64,000 nucleotides of DNA. It comes from DASZFV01 sp036494575. Lineage in GTDB: Bacteria; Myxococcota_A; Polyangia; Fen-1088. The notes under the pieces were generated by a model. That model searched no databases. It was not told the origin of the DNA and saw nothing but the letters and a program-made list of their open reading frames with translations. Location: the NCBI GenBank assembly GCA_036494575.1, contig DASXOE010000080.1, positions 7,634 through 71,633 on the forward strand. The letters are read 5' to 3'. Position numbers and translations under genes: made by a program. Position 1 is the stretch's first letter, and every line of letters begins with the position of its first letter. This document shows, piece by piece, positions 1 to 8,386 of this stretch.

Positions 1-1
1 T

Positions 2-148
2 TTTGCCGCCCGCGCCGGCGGGTCGGTCCTCAAGCGCGGCTCCTTGATGCCGCTCACGCCAAAGCTTCAACCGTCGCCCGTCGCGGCGGGCGACATCGGC
101 CGCCGAACCAGCTGCCAGCCACCGAGCCCTCCGAGGAACCGCTGTTGA
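2..148 (+). CDS. Possible 3' end of an upstream gene (partial)
   Basis: The first 147 bases stay open in one forward frame and end at a TGA that overlaps the TTG start of fucD (TTGA). The visible end is Arg/Pro-rich and shows no motif I recognise. If real, this is the tail of the preceding gene of the same operon, translationally coupled to fucD. It could also be non-coding leader sequence, because in DNA this G+C-rich a short open frame proves little. Confidence 0.3.
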   Translation, partial: FAARAGGSVLKRGSLMPLTPKLQPSPVAAGDIGRRTSCQPPSPPRNRC

Positions 149-1461
149 GCACGACCATCACCGATCTCGTCGCACGCGACATCCGCCTGCCGACCTCCCG
201 CAACCTGGACGGTTCGGATGCCATGCATCCAGATCCGGATTACTCCGCGGCCTATGTGACGTTGAAGACCGACGCGCCCGGCCTGGAGGGCGACGGGTTG
301 ACGTTCACGATCGGGCGCGGCAACGAGCTCTGCGTGGCGGGCATCAACGCCCTGCGCGCGCACGTCGTGGGCAAGACGCTCGAGTCGCTCACCGAAGACA
401 TGGCGGCCTTCTGGCATTCATTGACGTCCGACAGCCAGCTGCGCTGGGTCGGCCCCGAGAAGGGCGTCATCCACCTGGCGACGGGCGCCGTCGTCAACGC
501 CGTCTGGGACCTGTGGGGCAAGGCCGTCGGCAAGCCGGTGTGGCGCCTGCTGTGCGACATGACTCCCGAAGAGATGATCCGCTGCATCGACTTTCGCTAC
601 ATCGAGGACGCGCTCTCTCGCGACGAGGCCCTCGCGATCCTCCAGGCGGCGGCGCCCACGCGGGCGGCGCGCATCGAAGAGATGCAGCGCGACGGATATC
701 CGAGCTACACGACCTCGGCAGGCTGGCTCGGCTACTCCGACGAGAAGGTGCGCAGCTTGTGCCGCGAGCTCATGGGGCGCGGCTGGAAGCACTTCAAGAT
801 CAAGGTCGGACGCGACCTCGAGAGCGACATCCGCCGCTGCCGCATCGTGCGCGAGGAGATCGGGTGGGAGCGCAAGCTCATGATGGACGCCAACCAGGTC
901 TGGGGCGTCAACGAGGCGATCGCCTGGATGAAGCATCTGGCCGAGTTCAAGCCGCACTTCATCGAGGAGCCGACCAGCCCCGACGACATCCTGGGCCACG
1001 CGACGATCGCCCGTGCGATCGCGCCCATCCGCGTCGCCACCGGCGAGGTCTGCCACAACCGCGTGATGTTCAAGCAGTTGATGCAGGCCAACGCGATCGG
1101 ATATTGCCAGGTCGACAGCTGCCGGCTGGGCGGCGTCAACGAGGTGCTGGCGGTCCTGCTCCTCGCGAAGAAGTTCGGCGTTCCGGTTTGGCCGCACGCC
1201 GGCGGCGTGGGCCTGTGCGAGTACGTTCAGCACCTCGCCATCGTCGACTTCGTGTGCGTGAGCGCGTCGCTCGAAGATCGCCTCACGGAATACTCCGATC
1301 ACTATCACGAGGTGTTCGCGAACCCCGTCGTGATGCGCGACGGCCACTACATGCCGCCCGTGGCGCCCGGCTACAGCGCGACGATGACGCCCGCGGCCCT
1401 GTCCGAGTACGGGTTCCCTGCGGGGCGCATCTGGTCTGGCGCTGCGACCTCCACACCCTGA
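145..1461 (+). CDS. fucD: L-fuconate dehydratase (enolase superfamily)
   Basis: This 438-aa enolase-superfamily enzyme should dehydrate L-fuconate to 2-keto-3-deoxy-L-fuconate in the cytoplasm, in non-phosphorylating L-fucose catabolism. The catalytic set known from Xanthomonas FucD is present at the same numbers as I recall them: the KxK motif at K218/K220, metal ligands D248, E274 and E301, and the D324/H351 dyad in QVDSCRLGG and WPHAGG. The N-terminal capping domain is roughly residues 1-130 and the barrel follows. The start is TTG, supported by a GAGGA ribosome site at 133-137. A porin and an SDR dehydrogenase follow on the same strand, as expected for a sugar-acid operon. Confidence 0.93.
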   Translation: MSTTITDLVARDIRLPTSRNLDGSDAMHPDPDYSAAYVTLKTDAPGLEGDGLTFTIGRGNELCVAGINALRAHVVGKTLESLTEDMAAFWHSLTSDSQLRWVGPEKGVIHLATGAVVNAVWDLWGKAVGKPVWRLLCDMTPEEMIRCIDFRYIEDALSRDEALAILQAAAPTRAARIEEMQRDGYPSYTTSAGWLGYSDEKVRSLCRELMGRGWKHFKIKVGRDLESDIRRCRIVREEIGWERKLMMDANQVWGVNEAIAWMKHLAEFKPHFIEEPTSPDDILGHATIARAIAPIRVATGEVCHNRVMFKQLMQANAIGYCQVDSCRLGGVNEVLAVLLLAKKFGVPVWPHAGGVGLCEYVQHLAIVDFVCVSASLEDRLTEYSDHYHEVFANPVVMRDGHYMPPVAPGYSATMTPAALSEYGFPAGRIWSGAATSTP

Positions 1462-1554
1462 TTCGCGCCACTGATTTTGCCACCGACCGTTCGAGTGAAG
1501 TCGAAGTGAAGCAAACGAAGTCGTGACAGTTAACCCGACACTGGAGATCTGCCC

Positions 1555-2844
1555 ATGAATCGTATCAACCCTCGACGACTATTGCTGGTGACCGTGCTGA
1601 TATGCGCAGCGGCCGCGCCTCTGTCGAGCGCGCGCGGCGAGATGTTGCTCTACGACAAGGACGGCTGGACTCTGAAGACGGACGGCCTCGCGCAGGGCTT
1701 CTACATGCTGTCGTTCGGCGACGTCGCGCCGGCCGGACCGAACATCGTCAACTTCGACTTCCTCGGCACGGGGCCGGCAGGCTCCGGCAACACCTTCCTG
1801 CAATCGCGTTTCCGCAGTGGTTGGACGGGCGGGCGATTCAACTGGCGCGCCACGAAGCAGATGTCCGAGAACGTCAAGGCGTCGGCGTACCTCGGCGTCG
1901 CCTACTCGATTTCCACCGAGGACGCGCCCGCCGCCACGAACAACGCCTGGGACATCAGGAATGGCTACCTCGAGCTCGAGGGGCCGTTCGGTGACATCGT
2001 CATCGGTCGCAGCGTCGGCCTCTACACCTTGGGTGGCATCATCTCGACGATCAACATTACGTCCGCCGCGATGGGGCTCGGCAACACGTGCGGCGTCGGT
2101 GGAAACAACCTCTCCTGCTACACGAGCGGCTACGGCGTGAAGTTCCCCGGGTTCTGGGCGGGCTTTTACTACACGACGCCCAGCCTGGGCGGCCTCAAGA
2201 TCAAGGTCGCCGCCCTTGATCCGGTGACGGTGGGGGCCAACTCGACGATCACGCCGGACCCGATGATGCCGATGATGACGACCGCCACGAGCCAGCTGTG
2301 GAGCCGCAAACCCTTGCCGCATTTCCAGACGCTGATCACGTACAGCAAGACGGTTGGTTCCGTTACGATCAACCCGTTCTTCAACGGCTTCTGGCAGCAG
2401 ATCGGCAAGGCTGGTTCGGGAGACACTCTCAATCCGTACGGCGCGGGTGCCGGCATCGACCTCTTCGTCGGCGCCTTCAAGGTCGGCGTCGGGGGCTCCT
2501 ATGAGAAAGGGACGACGCTCTACGTCCCCCTCTCCGGTGGCGAGGCCATCGACGGCGCTGGCCAATTGCGCGACGGCGCCGGGTTTTACGCCCAAGCCCG
2601 TTACACCATCGGTCAGCTCGATGTCATGGCTGGGTACGGCCAATCGGGGCTCAATCGCAGCGCGTTCGATATCACGAACAACCTCGACATCAACAAGGTG
2701 CAGCGCAATATCTGGGGCGCGGTCCAATACCACACCGACCCGATCACGTGGGTGGCCGAGCTCAACTCGCTGCACCACGAGTGGTACGGTGGCGAGAAGC
2801 AGGCGGTCGAGGTCATCAGCCTCGGCGCCAGCTTCGCGTACTGA
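1555..2844 (+). CDS. Outer-membrane porin-like beta-barrel protein
   Basis: This 429-aa protein has a clear Sec signal peptide (about residues 1-28, hydrophobic core LLLVTVLICAAAA, cleavage near SARGE). The rest is rich in Gly, aromatic residues and alternating strands typical of a Gram-negative porin barrel, and it ends with an aromatic Tyr. A GGAG ribosome site lies 8 bases before the ATG. It sits between fucD and a sugar-acid SDR dehydrogenase, so it probably lets L-fucose or L-fuconate through the outer membrane. The substrate is inferred from context only. A Met-rich stretch (PDPMMPMMT, about residue 235) looks like a loop. Confidence 0.75.
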   Translation: MNRINPRRLLLVTVLICAAAAPLSSARGEMLLYDKDGWTLKTDGLAQGFYMLSFGDVAPAGPNIVNFDFLGTGPAGSGNTFLQSRFRSGWTGGRFNWRATKQMSENVKASAYLGVAYSISTEDAPAATNNAWDIRNGYLELEGPFGDIVIGRSVGLYTLGGIISTINITSAAMGLGNTCGVGGNNLSCYTSGYGVKFPGFWAGFYYTTPSLGGLKIKVAALDPVTVGANSTITPDPMMPMMTTATSQLWSRKPLPHFQTLITYSKTVGSVTINPFFNGFWQQIGKAGSGDTLNPYGAGAGIDLFVGAFKVGVGGSYEKGTTLYVPLSGGEAIDGAGQLRDGAGFYAQARYTIGQLDVMAGYGQSGLNRSAFDITNNLDINKVQRNIWGAVQYHTDPITWVAELNSLHHEWYGGEKQAVEVISLGASFAY

Positions 2845-2869
2845 CGATCGCCTCTGCTAAGCTCGCTCC

Positions 2870-3640
2870 GTGTTCGACCTCCATGGCAAGACCGCGATAG
2901 TCACCGGCGGAGGCTCGGGCATTGGGCAGGCCATCAGCAAGGTGTTCGGCCAGCAAGGGGCGCGCGTCGCCATCCTCGATGTCGACGAGCGCGCCGCCCG
3001 GGAGACCGCCCGTGGCATCGACGCCGCGGGCGGCGAAGCGATTGGACTTCGATGTGACGTCACCCACGCGGCCGGAGTCGAGGAGGCCTTCGCGGCGACC
3101 GAGGCCAAGCTCGGGCCGCTCTCCATCCTGGTCAACAACGCCGGGATCGCGCACGTCGGGACCATCGAATCGACGACGCAGGCCGACTTCGAGCGCGTCT
3201 GCCGCGTGAACATCAACGGCGCCTTCCTCTGCGCCCAGGCCGCCGTGCGGCGCATGGTCGGCCGCAAAAGTGGGGTCATCTTGAACATGGCCTCGATCGT
3301 CTCGCTCATGGGCGTCCCCGAGCGCTTCGCGTACTCGGTCACGAAGGGCGCGATCTTGACGATGACGCACTCGATCGCCGTCGACTACGTTTCGAAGGGG
3401 ATCCGCTGCAACTGCATCTGCCCCGCCCGGGTCCACACGCCTTTCGTGGACGGCTTCGTCAAGAAGAACTATCCGGGGCGCGAGGCGGAGACTTATCAGA
3501 AGCTCAACGCCTACCAGCCCATCGGGCGCATGGGGAGGCCCGAAGAGGTCGCCTCGCTGGCCCTCTACCTCTGCTCCGATGAGGCGGCCTTCGTCACGGG
3601 CGCCGCGTACCCGATCGACGGCGGCGTCACGTCCATGTGA
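2870..3640 (+). CDS. SDR oxidoreductase, probable 2-keto-3-deoxy-L-fuconate dehydrogenase
   Basis: A 256-aa classical short-chain dehydrogenase with a Rossmann motif TGGGSGIG at residues 12-19, NNAG at 89-92 and the catalytic S142, Y155 and K159. In the non-phosphorylating L-fucose pathway an SDR oxidises the FucD product, 2-keto-3-deoxy-L-fuconate, with NAD. The place 25 bases after the porin and close to fucD supports that role, but other sugar-acid substrates cannot be excluded. The start is GTG at 2870. There is no Shine-Dalgarno sequence; instead a TAAGCT hexamer ends 6 bases before it, so a leaderless internal transcript is possible as well as read-through from the operon. Confidence 0.85.
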   Translation: MFDLHGKTAIVTGGGSGIGQAISKVFGQQGARVAILDVDERAARETARGIDAAGGEAIGLRCDVTHAAGVEEAFAATEAKLGPLSILVNNAGIAHVGTIESTTQADFERVCRVNINGAFLCAQAAVRRMVGRKSGVILNMASIVSLMGVPERFAYSVTKGAILTMTHSIAVDYVSKGIRCNCICPARVHTPFVDGFVKKNYPGREAETYQKLNAYQPIGRMGRPEEVASLALYLCSDEAAFVTGAAYPIDGGVTSM

Positions 3641-3747
3641 CCGGCGCGCCGCCCAGGGGGGCTGGCGGAGACACGTCGGCGGACCCACGTTGAGCTGACC
3701 GGGTTGCGGCGGGTCCGGAACGATGGGACGCCATCAGAGAATTTGAA

Positions 3748-3775
3748 TTGACGTCCTCATTTTGGGGAATATACG
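3748..3775 (+). promoter_or_regulatory. Candidate sigma-70 promoter for the LuxR-type regulator
   Basis: TTGACG at 3748-3753 and TATACG at 3770-3775 are separated by 16 bases. They lie in an unusually A+T-rich patch about 90 bases before the response regulator start. The match is by eye only. Confidence 0.45.
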
Positions 3776-3866
3776 ACAAACGTTCAAGCATTAGGGGACT
3801 GGGAGCCACTTCGGGCCTGGGGTCATCTTCTTTCAAACAAAGGAGTAAACGAAGGGAGGCTTGGCT

Positions 3867-4526
3867 GTGCGGTTGGTCTTGGTCGACGATCATCCGGTCC
3901 TTCGGGACGCAATTCGGGGAGTGTTGGCGTCGCGCGAGCCGCCCATAGAGGTCGTCGGCGAGGCGTCCACGGCGAGGCAGGCCGTCACCATGGTCGAGTC
4001 TCTGCACCCCGATATCGTCATCATGGACGTCCTCCTGCCGGGGCAGAGCGGGCTGGCGGCCACACGCGAGGTTCGCCGCGCCAGGCCGACATGCCGAATC
4101 CTCGTCTACACGGCGCTCGTCGAGCCGGGCTTCGCGCTCGAGGCCCTCGCCGCCGGCGCTGACGGGTACGCGGTGAAGACCGACGGCGCCGACGAGCTGC
4201 TGCTCGCGATCAACCAGATCGCGCGGGGAAAACCCTATGTCGCGCCCTCGATCAAGGAGGCCTTGGATGGAGCGCCCGGAAGGCAATCCCTGGACGGCGG
4301 AAACGGGAGCAGCTCGCGGGGCGGGCTGTCGACGTTGTCGGGCCGGGAGCGCGAGATCTTCGATCTCGTCGTCAAGGGGTACACGAACCACCGGCTCGCC
4401 ACGGAGCTGTTCATCAGCGTCAAGACGGTCGAAACGCACCGCAGCCGCATCAACAAGAAGCTCGGCGTGCACTCGACGGCCCAGCTCATCCGGTTCGCGG
4501 CGCTGAGCGGCCTGGTTTCGTCCTGA
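3867..4526 (+). CDS. NarL/FixJ-type response regulator with LuxR HTH
   Basis: This 219-aa DNA-binding response regulator has an N-terminal receiver (acidic VDDHP, phosphoacceptor D54, T82, K104) and a C-terminal LuxR-type helix-turn-helix (LSGREREIFDLVVKGYTN onward). The open frame reaches back to a TTG at 3861, but that codon is only two bases from the AGGGAGG ribosome site at 3853-3859. The GTG at 3867 lies at proper spacing, so I chose it. No kinase gene is adjacent, which makes it an orphan regulator; the next gene encodes a lone receiver. A poorly conserved linker (about residues 130-150) joins the domains. Targets are unknown. Confidence 0.88.
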   Translation: MRLVLVDDHPVLRDAIRGVLASREPPIEVVGEASTARQAVTMVESLHPDIVIMDVLLPGQSGLAATREVRRARPTCRILVYTALVEPGFALEALAAGADGYAVKTDGADELLLAINQIARGKPYVAPSIKEALDGAPGRQSLDGGNGSSSRGGLSTLSGREREIFDLVVKGYTNHRLATELFISVKTVETHRSRINKKLGVHSTAQLIRFAALSGLVSS

Positions 4527-4618
4527 AGCGCGCCCTGCCAGGAGCGAGCGCCGCCCGACCACCCATTTTCGAGGGTGGCATCGCCCTTTTTCCGACTTAG
4601 ATTTTCTGACGGGTCATC

Positions 4619-5038
4619 ATGGCGTGTGAGATCGTCATCGTCGACGACGATCAGGATTTCGCGAGCTCCCTGGCGGATGTCCTCGAGCACGAGGGCCACG
4701 AGGTCGAGATCTTCGCGACGCCCGAGGCAGCGTTCGAGCGGTTGCTGGCGAAGGGCCACGCCAGTCTGGTGCTGCTCGATCTCAGGACGCCTGGTATGAG
4801 CGCGCAGCGATTCCGCGCGCTGCTCATGAGCGCGCCCGGCCTGCGTGATCTTCCGGTCATCGTCGTGAGCGGCGCGCCCGAAATTCATCAGGTCGCGGCC
4901 GCCCTCGGGAGCAACGCGGCCTTCGCCAAGCCCGTCGATGTCGATCGGCTCCTCGAGACCGTCGCCCGATACTGCCAGGACCGATGTCCCCCGGGCGACA
5001 TCGGCGCTCCCCCCGAGCGTCGTCATAGGCGCTCGTGA
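4619..5038 (+). CDS. Single-domain response regulator (receiver only)
   Basis: This 139-aa protein is a CheY-like receiver with the acidic cluster D10-D11, phosphoacceptor D54, S84 at the switch Thr/Ser position and K104 in FAKP. The last 25 residues (Pro/Arg/Gly-rich) are not part of the fold and no output domain is present. It lies 92 bases after a LuxR-type regulator on the same strand. Such proteins usually act by protein-protein contact or phosphotransfer, and the partner cannot be named from this sequence. Confidence 0.85.
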   Translation: MACEIVIVDDDQDFASSLADVLEHEGHEVEIFATPEAAFERLLAKGHASLVLLDLRTPGMSAQRFRALLMSAPGLRDLPVIVVSGAPEIHQVAAALGSNAAFAKPVDVDRLLETVARYCQDRCPPGDIGAPPERRHRRS

Positions 5039-5137
5039 GCGGCGGCGAGGCTACGTCCCGACGGCGCGCGGGCCGCCCCGGCGCCGAAGATGGCGCAGGG
5101 ACGACCCGCGACGTCGACAAGCTAAGCTAAACGGCGC

Positions 5138-6820
5138 TTACCGCGCGGCGCAGTGGCAGGCGGGCAGCCCCGCGAAGATCGCGTTCTCGAGGGTGTGGCT
5201 GTCGTCAGCCAGCGTGATGACGCGCCCCCGGTGGAGATCGTCGACGATCGACTGGTAGAACGAATCGTTGCCCCCGGCGACCGCGAAGATCGGAGTGATC
5301 TGGCGCGCGTTCAAGGTCGCCTCGAGCTGCGCGAGCGACGGGTAGTCGTCGCTGGGATCGGCGACGCCGTCGCCGTTGTTCGGGCCCGAGCAGAGGCCGA
5401 GCGCGACGCACTCGGGTGCGACGTGCGGGGGAGCGTCCGTTGCGACGACCACCAAGTGCGGGAACGACGGCCGGAATCCGGCGGCGTCGTCCTGCGACAG
5501 GAGGTTCAACGCCTCGACCTGCGCCTCGGCCAGATCGCCGCCGCCGGCGGCCGACAGGTTCGCGAGCGTCGAGACGAAGCTGCCGGCCGTGTTCGTCAGC
5601 GGCAGCTCCAGCTTGTAGACGTAGCTGCCGGGCTCCCCGAAGGGCACGAACGGCTTGTCCTTGAACGAGGCGACCCCGATGAGCGTCCCGGCGTTCGACG
5701 ACAGGAGATCGTTGGCGAGCGTGCTCGACACGCCGTTGACGGTCACCAGATCGTCGGCGAACGATCCCGTCAGATCCTCGAGCAGCATGACGTCGATGGG
5801 CCGGTCGCAGAAGGGCCTCTCCCCGGCGTCGCAGCCCCCCGCCGGGATCGACGCGCAGTCCGGGTCAGCCGCGTCGACGAGGCCGTCGCAGTCGTCGTCG
5901 ATGCCGTCGTCGCAGATCTCCGGCACGGGCGAGCGGGGGCCACCTTCGGCGTAGAAGAAGAAGTCGAGCGTCGTGTGCGACGAGCCCGGATAGCCCTGGT
6001 CCGCCAGCCACTGCTCGAACGTCTCGGGCGCGCGCATGGCCGTGTTGTTGTGCAGCAGATCGTAGACCGTGACGCTCAAGGTGACCTTGCCGGGACCGCT
6101 CGGGACGAACCGCGCGCACTGCGTGATCGAGCCGTCCGCGTTCGTCGCCGCGCGGACGTCGAACGGACCGGCCACGGTCGGCCCTCCCGCGGGCGTCCAC
6201 ACGAACCTCAACGGATCCTTCTCGGGATCGTACGCCGTCGCGCAGATGACCTGAGCGCCGCATGTCAGGACGAGCTTGGACTTGTCGAAGGAGACGTCGG
6301 TCAGCACGGGCGGGTGGTTGAGCGCCGAGATGACGTCGAGACCTCCGGGCGTGGGGCCGTCGCACTGGTTGACGAGGAAGACCTCGGTCGTCTGCCCCTC
6401 CGAGACGCGCACCCGCTTCTTGTGCGCCTCGTGGCAGGCCAGGGCCCCCATGTAGTAGGGCTGCGTGCTGACGTCGTAGCAACCCGCGTGGACGACCTCG
6501 AAGTCGTCGGCGAACGCGTGCATCGAGCCCGAATCGAGCGGATGGTCGCCGAGCTCGGGGATGCTGTCCGGAACGGACAACGAGTCCAGCGGCTTGGCGA
6601 CGTCGATGGCCGCGCGCGCACCCGCGCCCGTCCCGCAATCCACGGGAGCAATCACGAAGCGGATGTCGGTGACGCCCGTCGTCGGACCGATCGTCAAATG
6701 CAACACCGATTGTGTCGCCGCGGCCTGGCCGTCATCTGATTTGAGCTTGCCGCAGCCCCGTGTCGCCAACGTCACCGTCGCGACGGCGAGCCTCACCATC
6801 ATTTTATGGGTATCGATCAT
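5138..6820 (-). CDS. Secreted VWA-domain protein with MopE-like metal-binding motif
   Basis: I place the start at 6820 because AAGGG lies 7 bases upstream and the protein then opens with a hydrophobic signal (MMVRLAVATVTLATRGC). The Cys after it suggests a lipoprotein, though TRGC is a weak lipobox. The 560-aa chain holds an Ig/PKD-like segment in the middle, then an Asp/Cys-rich motif (EICDDGIDDDCDG, about residues 300-320) like the MopE metal-binding repeat. A von Willebrand A domain runs from about residue 340 to the end, with the metal-site variant DLTGS. Integrin-type VWA domains bind ligands through a divalent metal, so a surface adhesion or matrix-contact role is likely but inferred. 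Confidence 0.72.
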   Translation of the reverse strand: MIDTHKMMVRLAVATVTLATRGCGKLKSDDGQAAATQSVLHLTIGPTTGVTDIRFVIAPVDCGTGAGARAAIDVAKPLDSLSVPDSIPELGDHPLDSGSMHAFADDFEVVHAGCYDVSTQPYYMGALACHEAHKKRVRVSEGQTTEVFLVNQCDGPTPGGLDVISALNHPPVLTDVSFDKSKLVLTCGAQVICATAYDPEKDPLRFVWTPAGGPTVAGPFDVRAATNADGSITQCARFVPSGPGKVTLSVTVYDLLHNNTAMRAPETFEQWLADQGYPGSSHTTLDFFFYAEGGPRSPVPEICDDGIDDDCDGLVDAADPDCASIPAGGCDAGERPFCDRPIDVMLLEDLTGSFADDLVTVNGVSSTLANDLLSSNAGTLIGVASFKDKPFVPFGEPGSYVYKLELPLTNTAGSFVSTLANLSAAGGGDLAEAQVEALNLLSQDDAAGFRPSFPHLVVVATDAPPHVAPECVALGLCSGPNNGDGVADPSDDYPSLAQLEATLNARQITPIFAVAGGNDSFYQSIVDDLHRGRVITLADDSHTLENAIFAGLPACHCAAR

Positions 6821-7244
6821 TGATACGCCCTTCCCCGGCCCTACGTGAATTGATGTCGTCGAGGCAACGCCGCCGCGGTGGCCGCCCTCTGTGGCCTCCC
6901 CTTTTCTCCCCGGAACCAGGCCGACCGCCCCGTCCGGCGCTGCCTTCACGCATCAATCCCGCTGGTGACGACCTCACGCGACGCGCATGCGCTTCGACAC
7001 CTGCCGGATGAATCTCGTCAACAACGCGTCCTCCTCGGCGGGACCCATCGCAAAAGCGGTGCCACGCTGAAAGGCCGGCAAATCACCTCGTGGTGGGTGA
7101 CGAGCGCACAGATGGCGAGGACGGCGGCGTACAATCTGTGCAAGCGTCACCCGTCACGACGATTTTCGCTCTGGAATGAGGCCTGGACGCCGACGGTGTA
7201 TGCTCCCGGACAGACGTTTCACCCCCCTTGCTCGAGGGATGTCG
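6821..7244. other. Divergent intergenic region
   Basis: These 424 bases separate the divergent starts of the VWA protein gene and the lyase-like gene. No open frame here looks coding. It holds one strong -24/-12 (sigma-54-type) match on the minus strand at 7049-7064. Otherwise I see nothing I can name. Confidence 0.5.
7049..7064 (-). promoter_or_regulatory. Candidate sigma-54 (-24/-12) promoter
   Basis: On the minus strand the sequence reads TGGCAC-N5-TTGC followed by G. This is a full match to the core RpoN consensus with the required GG-N10-GC spacing. It points at the VWA protein gene, whose start lies about 220 bases downstream of the predicted initiation site. Such a match is expected by chance about 0.1 times in 64 kb of both strands at equal base composition. 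Confidence 0.45.
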
Positions 7245-8381
7245 ATGAAGAATTCCGCTCGTTCGTGGCCAACCTTCGTCGCGCTCTTTGTCGCGCTTTT
7301 GGGCGCGTTCCTCGCGTTCCCGGAGCCGGCTCGCGCGACCGTCGTGTGGACCTCGACCCTTGAAAAGGGCGACCTGTCGGAGTGGTCACCCGGCGTCAAC
7401 CCCACGAAGACGCTCCCTGGAGGGACCGTCCGCAAAAACGTCGAAGTCCTCGGCGAGCAGGTCTACACGGGCAAGTTCGCCTGCAAGATCACGGTCCACC
7501 CTGACGATCTGTTCGGTCAGTTCGTCCAGGATCGCGTCGACATCCAGCACAAGAGCACGCTCACCGACGAGGGCAAGGACACCTGGGTCTCGGGCCACTA
7601 CATGATGCCCGCCAACGCCGGCGTGAGGAACGAGTTCGCGTTCTGGGAGTCGAACGTCACCTCGCAGAACATCATGGACTTCTGGGTCGAGCCCAAGGCC
7701 AGCGGCGGCACGACAGTCAACTTCGGCGTGGGATTCCTGGGCGCGACGAAGCTCTGGACCGCCGACTTCTCGATCGGCAAGTGGCACCAGGTCGCCATTC
7801 ACGTCCACTGGTCCGTCGACAAGACCAAGGGAAGCATCGACGTCTGGTTCGACGGCCAGCAGGTCGTGACGGCCGCGAAGGCCCAGACCAAGCCCGACAC
7901 GAATACGCTCTTTTATCAAAATGGTCTCCACCGCAAGGTCATGGAGAACTTCACGGACACGATCTACTTCGACGACTTCATCGAGGCCGATACCATGGCC
8001 GAGGCCCAGATCGCGGCGCCCGTGCAGCCCGGCGCCGTCGCTGACGCCGGGACGGACGCGGTCGACGCCGGAGGGAACGGCGGCGGCGGAGCCGGCGGTG
8101 TCGCGGGCGCCGGAGCGGGAGGCGGCGGTGGGACGGCGGGCGCCGCCGGCCTGACTGGCGCGGCCGGAAATGTCACAGGCGCCGCGGGCAGCACGGTGAC
8201 GGGCGCGGCGGGTCAGCCGACGGGCGCCGCCGGCGCGACGGGCGCGGCCGGCACGAGCGGACACGGCCGCTCGTCAGGCGGGTGCGCCACCGGCGGCCGG
8301 CCCGAGACCTCGGCCCTCGGCCTCGCGGCCATGCTCGCTTTGACCATTGGCATCACCTGGCGGCGGCGTCGGTCGGGCTGA
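7245..8381 (+). CDS. Secreted polysaccharide-lyase-like protein with MYXO-CTERM-like tail
   Basis: The 378-aa product has a Sec signal (about residues 1-32, to PARAT). A concanavalin-like jelly-roll domain of about 230 residues follows, resembling the heparin-lyase-I/Polysacc_lyase fold (for example WVSGHYM, GKWHQVAIHVHWS, YFDDF). Next come about 80 residues of Gly/Ala collagen-like linker and a C-terminal signal: Cys, hydrophobic helix, then RRRRSG. That tail matches the MYXO-CTERM pattern of myxobacterial surface anchoring. ATG 7245 has GAGGGA at good spacing; ATG 7239 is possible. Two lipoproteins (8387-9400, 28604-29599) share the general design. Catalysis is unproven. Confidence 0.7.
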   Translation: MKNSARSWPTFVALFVALLGAFLAFPEPARATVVWTSTLEKGDLSEWSPGVNPTKTLPGGTVRKNVEVLGEQVYTGKFACKITVHPDDLFGQFVQDRVDIQHKSTLTDEGKDTWVSGHYMMPANAGVRNEFAFWESNVTSQNIMDFWVEPKASGGTTVNFGVGFLGATKLWTADFSIGKWHQVAIHVHWSVDKTKGSIDVWFDGQQVVTAAKAQTKPDTNTLFYQNGLHRKVMENFTDTIYFDDFIEADTMAEAQIAAPVQPGAVADAGTDAVDAGGNGGGGAGGVAGAGAGGGGGTAGAAGLTGAAGNVTGAAGSTVTGAAGQPTGAAGATGAAGTSGHGRSSGGCATGGRPETSALGLAAMLALTIGITWRRRRSG

Positions 8382-8386
8382 CTCGG

